DNA of 64,000 nucleotides from Pelagimonas varians (lineage in GTDB: Bacteria > Pseudomonadota > Alphaproteobacteria > Rhodobacterales > Rhodobacteraceae), in the NCBI RefSeq assembly GCF_003208435.1, contig NZ_QKMF01000010.1:62001-126000 (forward strand). Direction: 5' to 3'. Under the pieces are notes generated by a model that was not told where the DNA came from, ran no database searches, and saw only the letters and a list, made by a program, of their open reading frames with translations. A program made the translations under genes and the position numbers. Positions within the stretch are counted from its first letter, which is position 1; each line of letters begins with the position of its first letter. Shown here one piece after another: positions 18,844 to 26,386 of this stretch.

Positions 18844-19683
18844 TTAAACGCGGCCCAGGGCGAAACCCTTGGCGATGTAGTTGCGGACGAAATAGATAAC
18901 CAAAGCGCCCGGTACGATTGTCAGAACCCCGGCCGCGGCCAAAACCCCCCAGTCGATGCCAGCCGCGCCGACCGTGCGGGTCATTGTGGCCGCAATCGGT
19001 TTAGCGTTGACGCTGGTCAATGTCCGGCTGAGCAGCAGTTCGACCCATGAGAACATGAACAAAAAGAACGCGGTTACACCAATACCCGAAGCCACCAGCG
19101 GCGTGAAAATACCGATGAAGAAGCGCGGGAAGGAATAGCCGTCGATATAAGCCGTTTCGTCAATTTCCTTGGGCACGCCGCGCATGAACCCTTCTAGGAT
19201 CCAGACCGCCAAAGGGACGTTGAACAGGCAATGCGCCAAAGCCACCGCAATATGCGTGTCGAACAAACCGACCGAGCTATAGAGCTGAAAGAACGGCAGC
19301 GCGAACACCGCAGGCGGGGCCATCCGGTTGGTCAGCAGCCAAAAGAACAGATGCTTGTCGCCCATAAACGAATAGCGGCTAAAGGCATAGGCGGCGGGCA
19401 GCGCAACCAACAAAGAGATGACCATATTCATGACCACATAAGCCATCGAGTTCAAATAGCCTGTGTACCATGACGCGTCCGTCAGGATCGTCAGGTAGTT
19501 GTCAAAGGTCAGATCACGCGGCCACAGGGTAAAGCTGTTGAGGATCTCCGAGTTTGTTTTCAAACTCATCATCACCAGCCAGTAAATCGGCAGCAGCAAG
19601 AACAGCAGGTACAGGCCCATTACAACAGCGCTACCGTTTACTTTTGGCAGGCCGCGGGTGGTCGATTGGGTCAGTTCAGACAT
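18844..19683 (-). CDS. glpQ: Glycerol ABC transporter permease
   Basis: A 279-residue MalG-type inner-membrane permease with six predicted TM segments. The EAA-type ATPase-docking loop is EIDETAYIDGYSFPRF. Its ATG shares one base with the glpP stop (TGATG at 19685-19681). It pairs with GlpP and the GlpS/GlpT ATPases. A close paralogue is encoded at 25575. Confidence 0.93.
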   Translation of the reverse strand: MSELTQSTTRGLPKVNGSAVVMGLYLLFLLLPIYWLVMMSLKTNSEILNSFTLWPRDLTFDNYLTILTDASWYTGYLNSMAYVVMNMVISLLVALPAAYAFSRYSFMGDKHLFFWLLTNRMAPPAVFALPFFQLYSSVGLFDTHIAVALAHCLFNVPLAVWILEGFMRGVPKEIDETAYIDGYSFPRFFIGIFTPLVASGIGVTAFFLFMFSWVELLLSRTLTSVNAKPIAATMTRTVGAAGIDWGVLAAAGVLTIVPGALVIYFVRNYIAKGFALGRV

Positions 19684-20555
19684 CAGTTGCCCTCCCTTTT
19701 GTCGAGGTTGGTCATCACGGTGTAGAACACGTATGACACCAGCAAAATCACAAGATAGTACATGATCGAGAAGGCAGCAGCGGGGCCAAGGTCGAACTGT
19801 CCTAGCGCCATCTTGACCAGATCAATCGACAAGAACGTCGTCGAATTGCCCGGACCGCCACCCGTCACCACAAAGGGTTCGGTGTAGATCATGAAACTGT
19901 CCATAAAGCGCAGCAAGATCGCGATCATCAACACGCCCATGATCTTGGGCAGTTCGATAAAGCGGAAGACTTTCCAGCGGCTGGCCTGATCGATTTTGGC
20001 GGCTTGATAGTAGGCGTCAGGAATGGACTGCAAACCGGCATAGGCCAAGAGCGCGACAAGCGATGTCCAGTGCCAGACGTCCATCACAATGACGGTGATC
20101 CATGCTGCATAGAAATCCTGAGTGTAGTTATAATCGATCCCCAAGGCGGCCAGAGTGTAGCCCAAAAGGCCAATGTCGACGCGTCCAAAGATCTGCCAAA
20201 TGGTTCCAACCACATTCCAAGGAATCAACAGCGGCAGCGACATCAACACCAGACACACCGAAGCCCAAAATCCCTTTTTGGGCATGTTCAAGGCGACGAA
20301 AATGCCCAGCGGAATTTCAATGGCCAAAATGATGGCCGAGAAGGTGATCTGCCGACCCAGAGCATTCCACATGCGTTCTGATTCAAGCATTTCCTTGAAC
20401 CATTCCAGACCTGCCCAGAAGAACTTGTTGTTCCCGAAGGTGTCTTGGACCGAATAATTCACAACTGTCATCAAGGGGATAACAGCCGAAAAGGCGACCA
20501 GAAAAAGCACCGGCAAGATTAGAAACCATGCCTTTTGATTGACGGTTTTATTCAT
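19683..20555 (-). CDS. glpP: Glycerol ABC transporter permease
   Basis: A 290-residue MalF-type permease with six predicted TM segments and an EAA loop in YYQAAKIDQASRWKVF. An in-frame extension runs to 20624, but ATG 20555 has AAGGTGG upstream and begins one base after the glpT stop, so it is preferred. It is a close paralogue of the orphan permease at 24712; both carry the VMDVWHWTSLV and LRFMDSFMIYTE segments. Confidence 0.93.
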   Translation of the reverse strand: MNKTVNQKAWFLILPVLFLVAFSAVIPLMTVVNYSVQDTFGNNKFFWAGLEWFKEMLESERMWNALGRQITFSAIILAIEIPLGIFVALNMPKKGFWASVCLVLMSLPLLIPWNVVGTIWQIFGRVDIGLLGYTLAALGIDYNYTQDFYAAWITVIVMDVWHWTSLVALLAYAGLQSIPDAYYQAAKIDQASRWKVFRFIELPKIMGVLMIAILLRFMDSFMIYTEPFVVTGGGPGNSTTFLSIDLVKMALGQFDLGPAAAFSIMYYLVILLVSYVFYTVMTNLDKREGN

Positions 20556-20556
20556 T

Positions 20557-21636
20557 TCAAGCCACCTTTGGCGCGACGCGCCAGCTATCGGAATAGACGT
20601 TGACGCCAGCAGGATCGAAGACAATCCGGTTCAGGTCAGGCGAAATTTCGGTCCCTTCCGGGGCAAGCACGTTGACATCGGTGCCGTTGAAATCTGCCCG
20701 CACAATTTTGTGGCGTCCCACGTCTTCGACGCGTTTGATCCGGACCGGTAGTCCGACATCGCCGCTGCTAAGCGACGTGAATTCGGGGCGGACCCCCAAT
20801 TCTACCTTGCCGGTCAGCGGGCCAAATCCTTTGCCCAGCGAAATCTGTGTGCCGCCAAGAACTGCCTTGTCCCCGTCGACCTGCGCCTCCAGCACATTCA
20901 TGCCCGGCGAGCCGATAAAGTAGCCGACAAACGTGTGTTCCGGCTGTTCGAACAATTCTTGCGGCGTGCCCATCTGAACAACACGGCCGTCATACATGAC
21001 GACGACTTTGTCCGCGAAGGTCAGCGCCTCGGTTTGGTCATGGGTCACATAGATCATCGTGTGACCAAATTCGTGGTGCAGGGATTTCAGCTGTGTGCGC
21101 AATTCCCATTTCATATGCGGGTCGATCACCGTCAGCGGCTCATCGAACAGCAACGCGTTTACATCTTCGCGCACCATCCCGCGACCAAGCGAGATTTTCT
21201 GTTTTGCATCCGCCGTCAAGCCACGGGCCTTGCGGTTTAGCGTATCTTCCATCCCGATCATCGCCGCGATTTGTTGCACGCGCTCTTTGATATAGGTCGG
21301 GTCCGCGCCGCGATTGCGCAGCGGAAAGGCCAGATTATCGCGCACAGTCATGGTGTCATAGACAACCGGAAACTGGAAAACCTGCGCGATATTGCGTTCG
21401 GTTGTCGGGGCATTTGTGACATCGCGCCCGTTGAACAGAATGCGCCCCTGCGAGGGATGCAAAAGCCCGGAAATGATGTTGAGCAGCGTTGATTTTCCGC
21501 AGCCCGAGGCCCCAAGTAGCGCATAGGCTTCGCCGTCGACCCAATCGTGGTTCAACTCTTTCAAAGCAAAGTCATCTTCGCTTTTGGGTTTCGGCAAATA
21601 GGAATGCGCCAGATTTTCGAGGGTGATTTTAGCCAT
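20557..21636 (-). CDS. glpT: Glycerol ABC transporter ATPase with degenerate signature motif
   Basis: A 359-residue importer ATPase with C-terminal TOBE-type regulatory domain. Walker A GASGCGKST (42-50), Q-loop Gln88, Walker B ending LLFDE with Glu166, and H-loop His199 (YVTHDQTEAL) are intact. The ABC signature, normally LSGGQ, reads LTADAKQK (140-147), so this subunit should be a poor signature donor. Its partner GlpS has a normal signature but lacks the H-loop histidine. One canonical and one degenerate ATP site are therefore expected in the heterodimer. Confidence 0.92.
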   Translation of the reverse strand: MAKITLENLAHSYLPKPKSEDDFALKELNHDWVDGEAYALLGASGCGKSTLLNIISGLLHPSQGRILFNGRDVTNAPTTERNIAQVFQFPVVYDTMTVRDNLAFPLRNRGADPTYIKERVQQIAAMIGMEDTLNRKARGLTADAKQKISLGRGMVREDVNALLFDEPLTVIDPHMKWELRTQLKSLHHEFGHTMIYVTHDQTEALTFADKVVVMYDGRVVQMGTPQELFEQPEHTFVGYFIGSPGMNVLEAQVDGDKAVLGGTQISLGKGFGPLTGKVELGVRPEFTSLSSGDVGLPVRIKRVEDVGRHKIVRADFNGTDVNVLAPEGTEISPDLNRIVFDPAGVNVYSDSWRVAPKVA

Positions 21637-21647
21637 TGTCGTCTCCC

Positions 21648-22736
21648 TCAGGCCGCGACTGCATAAGATGCAGGTGCAACTGATGTGCCATCGAGTTCAA
21701 AAATATAGACGTGCGACGGATCCAGATAGACATCCAGCGCTGCGCCGATTTCCAGATCTTTTACCCCGTGCACCAGACCAACCCAGTTTTCACCGTGGTG
21801 GTCCAAATGGACAAACGTCTCGGATCCGGTGATCTCGGTCACGTTCAAATTACCGGTAAAGATCATCGCATCGGCGCTGTGTTTTTCCAGCTCAAGATGG
21901 TTGGGGCGGAACCCCGCCAGATAGCTGCCGTCCTTAAGCCCGGAAAACGCGCCCGATGCCACGACCGACTGACCGTCGCCAAACATCAAACGGTCACCCG
22001 TTTTTTGCACCGTCAAAAAGTTCATCGGCGGATCGGAAAATACCCGCGCCGTGGTGGCATTCACCGGCTGGCGGTACACCGTTGGTGTCTTGCCAAACTG
22101 GGTGATTTTACCTTCCCACATGGCAGCCGTATTGCCGCCCAGCAAAAGCGCCTCTTCGGGTTCTGTAGTGGCGTAGACAAAGATCGACCCCGCCTCTTCG
22201 AAAATCTTGGGGATCTCGGCCCGCAATTCTTCGCGCAGCTTGTAATCAAGGTTGGCCAGTGGTTCATCCAGCAGGACCAGACCGGCATCTTTCACCAACG
22301 CCCGCGCCAAGGCACAGCGCTGTTGCTGACCGCCCGAAAGCTCAAGCGGTTTGCGATCCAAAAATGGAGAAAGTTTCATCAGGTCAGCGGCTTTTTTTAC
22401 AGCCGTGTCAATCTGTTCAGCGGATTGCCCCAGCAGCCGCATCGGGCTGGCGATGTTGTCATAGACTGTCATCGACGGGTAGTTGATGAACTGCTGATAG
22501 ACCATGGCCACGCCGCGATCTTGAACACGCATCCCCGTCACATCCTTGCCGCCCCACAGGACTTTGCCGGTGTTCGGAACGTCCAAACCTGCCATGATCC
22601 GCATCAAGGACGTTTTGCCCGACGAAGTTGGCCCAAGCAGAACATTCATAGTTCCAGACGACAGTTCCAGATCTGTTGGGTAGATGTGCGTTTGGCCGTT
22701 TACGACCGTCGACACCCCCTCAAGAACAAGTGACAT
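21648..22736 (-). CDS. glpS: Glycerol ABC transporter ATPase lacking the H-loop histidine
   Basis: A 362-residue ATPase of the MalK/UgpC group. Walker A GPTSSGKTS (35-43), Q-loop Gln81, signature LSGGQQQR (133-140) and Walker B LVLLDEP with the catalytic Glu are intact. The switch histidine is Thr191 (VYATTEPEEAL against VYVTHDQTEAL in GlpT). The frame runs to 22820, but ATG 22736 has GGGGGAGAG before it. C-terminal TOBE-type domain present. First transporter gene after glpD. Confidence 0.92.
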   Translation of the reverse strand: MSLVLEGVSTVVNGQTHIYPTDLELSSGTMNVLLGPTSSGKTSLMRIMAGLDVPNTGKVLWGGKDVTGMRVQDRGVAMVYQQFINYPSMTVYDNIASPMRLLGQSAEQIDTAVKKAADLMKLSPFLDRKPLELSGGQQQRCALARALVKDAGLVLLDEPLANLDYKLREELRAEIPKIFEEAGSIFVYATTEPEEALLLGGNTAAMWEGKITQFGKTPTVYRQPVNATTARVFSDPPMNFLTVQKTGDRLMFGDGQSVVASGAFSGLKDGSYLAGFRPNHLELEKHSADAMIFTGNLNVTEITGSETFVHLDHHGENWVGLVHGVKDLEIGAALDVYLDPSHVYIFELDGTSVAPASYAVAA

Positions 22737-22758
22737 TTCTCTCTCCCCCTTGCAGCTT

Positions 22759-24372
22759 TTACACTGCCTGTTGTTGCAAGGTCTGAACGGCATTTGCGGC
22801 CATCCATTCTTGCAAAACATCGATTTCTTGCGGTGTCATACGCAGACCCAGTTTTGAGCGGCGCCAGACAATATCTTCGGCTGTGCAGGCGAATTCGTGA
22901 TTCATCAGCCAAACAACTTCGCGCTGCGTCAGATTGGATCCGAATTTTTGGCCCAAGTCGGCCTCGGTCATCGCATCACCCATAAGATCAAACGCATCCG
23001 TGCCGTAAGCCTTGATCAAGCGATCGCTCCAGCGGGCTGTCAAAAACGGGTATTGCGCGATCAAACGCTGTTTCAGCGCCGCGACCCCATCCACCGGAAA
23101 ATCCCCGCCCGGAAGCGCGACACCTGCCGTCCACGGCTTGCCAACTCCGGTCAGAACCGGTGTGATTTTCTCAAGAGCGCTTTCGGCCAGCTTGCGGTAG
23201 GTTGTGATTTTGCCGCCAAACACGTTCAGAACCGGGGCACCTGCCGATTGGTCCACGTTCAAAACGTAGTCGCGTGTTGCAGCGGTCGCAGAGGACGCGC
23301 CATCGCTGTACAGCGGGCGCACGCCTGAATACGTCCAGACGACATCGTCTTTTGTGACGTCCTGCTTGAGGTACTTGGACACAAACCCGAGCAGATAGTC
23401 TTGTTCTTCCGGTGTGCAGACGGGTTTTGCAGAGACGTCTGTGTGATCCGCATCTGTGGTGCCGATCAAGGTGAAATCTGTTTCATAGGGGATGGTGAAA
23501 ATGATCCGGCCATCTTCGCCCTGAAAAAAGTAACATTTGTCGTGGTCATACAACTTGCGCGTCACGATGTGACTGCCGCGCACCAACCGCACACCTTCAG
23601 TGGAATTGATCCGCATTGCGTTGCGAATGATGTCTTCAACCCAAGGGCCGCCAGCATTGACGATCATCCGCGCGGAAACGCTGCGGCGTTCGCCATCACG
23701 GGTTTCAAGGATGATCTCCCAAAGGCCGTTGATTTGCTGCGCGGAAACCACTTTGGTTCGGGTATTGATCCGCGCCCCGCGGGCTTCGGCATCGCGGGCA
23801 TTCAACACAACCAACCGGCTGTCTTCGACCCAGCAATCGGAATATTCATACGCCTTTTCAAAGCGATCTTGCAGCGGCACACCCTCTGGCCTTCCGGTCA
23901 AATCAACCGATGTTGTTCCCTTAAGGATTTTGCGCCCACCCAAATTGTCATACATGAACAGGCCAAGGCGGATAAGCCATGCAGGCCTGCGCCCCTTCAT
24001 CCAAGGCATCACAACGTTAAGCAGTTTGGAGGTTGGCGTGTCGCTCTCGAAACGCATGTCTTTGTGGTAGGGCAGGACAAATCGCATCGGCCAGGAAATA
24101 TGCGGCATCGCCCGCAGCAGGGTTTCCCGCTCAACCAAGGCTTCGCGGACAAGGCGGACTTCCCAGTATTCCAGATATCGCAAACCACCGTGAAACAATT
24201 TGGTCGAGGCAGATGACGTCGCCGACGCCAAATCGTTCATTTCTGCCAACTCGACGGACAGCCCCCGGCCAACCGCGTCACGGGCAATGCCGCATCCGTT
24301 GATGCCGCCCCCGATGACGAACAGGTCAACGGTATTGTGATTTTCACGCTTGTCCAATGAAGCCCCCCGCAT
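22759..24372 (-). CDS. glpD: Glycerol-3-phosphate dehydrogenase
   Basis: FAD-dependent, membrane-associated enzyme of 537 residues that oxidises sn-glycerol-3-phosphate to DHAP and passes electrons to the quinone pool. The N-terminus has the FAD motif VIGGGINGCGIARDAVGRG and the family's SSASTKLFHGGLRYLE segment. First gene of the operon, followed 22 bp later by glpS. ATG 24372 has GGGAGG about 16 nt upstream, rather far, so a start a few codons downstream is possible. A glycerol kinase gene would be expected nearby but is absent from the window. Confidence 0.95.
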   Translation of the reverse strand: MRGASLDKRENHNTVDLFVIGGGINGCGIARDAVGRGLSVELAEMNDLASATSSASTKLFHGGLRYLEYWEVRLVREALVERETLLRAMPHISWPMRFVLPYHKDMRFESDTPTSKLLNVVMPWMKGRRPAWLIRLGLFMYDNLGGRKILKGTTSVDLTGRPEGVPLQDRFEKAYEYSDCWVEDSRLVVLNARDAEARGARINTRTKVVSAQQINGLWEIILETRDGERRSVSARMIVNAGGPWVEDIIRNAMRINSTEGVRLVRGSHIVTRKLYDHDKCYFFQGEDGRIIFTIPYETDFTLIGTTDADHTDVSAKPVCTPEEQDYLLGFVSKYLKQDVTKDDVVWTYSGVRPLYSDGASSATAATRDYVLNVDQSAGAPVLNVFGGKITTYRKLAESALEKITPVLTGVGKPWTAGVALPGGDFPVDGVAALKQRLIAQYPFLTARWSDRLIKAYGTDAFDLMGDAMTEADLGQKFGSNLTQREVVWLMNHEFACTAEDIVWRRSKLGLRMTPQEIDVLQEWMAANAVQTLQQQAV

Positions 24373-24424
24373 TCAGCTCGAATCGCGGCCTCCCAGCTTG
24401 CGACGAGGCTTAACCAACACCACA

Positions 24425-24505
24425 TTCGCGCATCTGGCAACAATAAATGTTCGTTTATTTTCGATTTCGCGCTATTTCGCGGATTTTTCGCGATTTCCAT
24501 TTTCG
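24425..24505. promoter_or_regulatory. TTCG repeat cluster upstream of glpD, candidate GlpR operators
   Basis: The 339-bp gap 24373-24711 between glpD and the divergent permease contains no gene I can support. Its AT-rich middle holds seven TTCG units starting at 24425, 24450, 24460, 24466, 24476, 24487 and 24502, most within a TTTCG context and several about one helical turn apart. DeoR-family GlpR repressors commonly bind TTTCG-type repeats, so this may be the operator for glpD-V and perhaps the divergent permeases. No glpR gene is in the window. The assignment is inference. Confidence 0.5.
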
Positions 24506-24711
24506 AACTTTGGCGATTTTTGGATTTTTCCTTGACTGCTATCAGCCTCGGACTTGACGATCGGGGTGGTCTGTTGATTGATGATTGCCGCATTAACAGT
24601 GCAAGACTGTTGGTCGTTGACCGCAAAGACAGCCTTCAAGGAGCCAGACATGGTGGATTTAATTCCGGGCTGCATAGCCTTGCCCAACGCCTGCCCGTTT
24701 CGGTCAGCCGA

Positions 24712-25578
24712 ATGAAAGATCGCACCCAGACCGGCTGGCTGTTTGTTCTGCCGTCCGTATTGATTTTGAGCCTGATCGGGCTTGTTCCCCTGTTGACCGT
24801 CGTGAACTATTCGTTTTTCGAAATCTTCATTCTTGACGCCCGATTTTGGGTGGGCACCGAATGGTATGCTGAAATCATCGGATCGGGGCGGTTCTGGGCC
24901 AGTTTTGGCCGCTCGTTGCTGTTTTCCACTATGATCCTTTGCGTCCAGATTCCGCTGGGGATCGCGATTGCACTGTGTATTCCCAAGCGCAAAATCTGGG
25001 TTGGCATCACATTGGCTGTCTTGGCGCTGCCCTTGCTGGTGCCGTGGAATATGATCCCGTCGCTCTGGCTAAGCCTGCTGAATCCGGAAACCGGGCTTTT
25101 GGGCCGGATCTTGCCCTATTTAGGCTGGCCGGATAATTGGAAACTGTCTGCACAACACACTTGGGCGGTCATTGTTGTGATGGATGTCTGGCATTGGACC
25201 AGCCTTGTTGTCATTTTGTGCTACAGCGCTTTGGCAACCATTCCGCAGTCCTATTATCAGGCCGCTGCGATTGACGGGGCCGGACCATGGCAGGTGTTTC
25301 GACATATCCAATTGCCAAAGCTGCACCATGTTTTGCTCATGGCGGTGCTGCTGCGTTTTATGGATTCCTTTATGATTTACACCGAAGCCTTTCCGATCAA
25401 TGCGGGCGGCCCAAATGGAGCAACGATGTTTCTGGCCGTTGATCTTGGCGAAGACATCAAGGCCTTTAACTATGGCCCATCTGCTGCGCGATCCGTGATA
25501 TATTTCCTGATTGTCCTGACCGTCGCGTGGATGTTCAGCAAAGCGCAGGGCAAGCTGGATGGCACAGAAGCCACATGA
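24712..25578 (+). CDS. GlpP-like ABC transporter permease (orphan)
   Basis: A 288-residue MalF-type permease with six predicted TM segments, clearly a paralogue of GlpP at 19683: both share PLLTVVNYS/PLMTVVNYS, VMDVWHWTSLV, YYQAA-ID and LRFMDSFMIYTE. The EAA loop is YYQAAAIDGAGPWQVF. ATG 24712 is chosen because homology to GlpP starts there; the frame is open back to 24520 and no strong ribosome site is visible. No binding protein or ATPase follows. It may form an alternative channel using GlpS/GlpT, or depend on genes elsewhere. Confidence 0.85.
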   Translation: MKDRTQTGWLFVLPSVLILSLIGLVPLLTVVNYSFFEIFILDARFWVGTEWYAEIIGSGRFWASFGRSLLFSTMILCVQIPLGIAIALCIPKRKIWVGITLAVLALPLLVPWNMIPSLWLSLLNPETGLLGRILPYLGWPDNWKLSAQHTWAVIVVMDVWHWTSLVVILCYSALATIPQSYYQAAAIDGAGPWQVFRHIQLPKLHHVLLMAVLLRFMDSFMIYTEAFPINAGGPNGATMFLAVDLGEDIKAFNYGPSAARSVIYFLIVLTVAWMFSKAQGKLDGTEAT

Positions 25579-26384
25579 CAAGATCCGCAAAATACCTGCT
25601 TGTCATCAAGACCTTGGCCTTGTGGGCTTTCCTCCTCTTTGCCTGTCTGCCGCTGGTTCAAATGACACTCATCAGCTTTGTCGCGACCCTGCCACATCCG
25701 GGAGTCGCGGTCGGCCGCCCGACCCTGAACAATTACGCCGGAATCTGGACGGACCCGAGCCTGCGGTCCGCGTTTTTAAATTCAGTGGCCTATGTGCTGA
25801 TCAATATTTGCATCACGGTTCCCGTCGCCATTCCCGCCGCCTATGCCTTTTCGCGCCTGTCGTTTTTGGGGGACAAACACCTGTTCTTTGCCTTCATCGC
25901 ATTCAGGATCACGCCGCCGGTCGTTCTGACCTTACCCGTTTTCCAGCTGTTTTCGGCCCTTGGCATAGTGAATTCGGTTTTCGGGATCGCCTTGGCACAT
26001 TGCCTGTTCAATCTGCCTATCGCGATCTGGATTTTGCAGGGGTTCATTTCGGCCATCCCCAAGGAAATGGACGAAACCGCCTTTTTGGACGGGCATTCCA
26101 GATTGCATTTCATCTGGAAAATCCTGCTGCCCCAAATCGCTCCGGGCATCGCCGTGACAGCCTTTTTCTGCTTCATGTTTTCTTGGGTTGAGGTCGTGTT
26201 TGCCCGAATATTGACAACAACCAACGGCAAGCCGATCAGCATGGCGATCAATGCGCTGTTCGGGTTTCAAACCGACATCGGCTTGGTCATGGCAGTCACC
26301 GCAACGTCCACGCTGCCCGGTGCGGTGCTCTTGTTTGCAATGCGAAACCACTTGTCGCGGGGGTTCAAGGTGGGCCGGCTCTAA
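25575..26384 (+). CDS. GlpQ-like ABC transporter permease (orphan)
   Basis: A 269-residue MalG-type permease overlapping its partner by ATGA at 25575. It is a paralogue of GlpQ at 18844: YAFSRLSFLGDKHLFF against YAFSRYSFMGDKHLFF, ALAHCLFNLPIAIWIL against ALAHCLFNVPLAVWIL, and a shared ITAFF/VTAFF-CFMFSWVE region. The ATPase-docking loop EMDETAFLDGHSRLHF keeps the EAA pattern. It ends 2 bp before the convergent RND gene, so no third gene of this operon fits here. Confidence 0.87.
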   Translation: MTRSAKYLLVIKTLALWAFLLFACLPLVQMTLISFVATLPHPGVAVGRPTLNNYAGIWTDPSLRSAFLNSVAYVLINICITVPVAIPAAYAFSRLSFLGDKHLFFAFIAFRITPPVVLTLPVFQLFSALGIVNSVFGIALAHCLFNLPIAIWILQGFISAIPKEMDETAFLDGHSRLHFIWKILLPQIAPGIAVTAFFCFMFSWVEVVFARILTTTNGKPISMAINALFGFQTDIGLVMAVTATSTLPGAVLLFAMRNHLSRGFKVGRL

Positions 26385-26386
26385 CC

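Noticed and set aside
21711-22733. A 340-codon open frame on the plus strand across glpS
   Set aside because: Antisense to glpS, without motifs or ribosome site; the codon pattern is that of a shadow frame.
24373-24711. A glpR remnant or small gene between glpD and the divergent permease
   Set aside because: Short open frames on both strands show no helix-turn-helix or other recognisable motif; the region looks regulatory.
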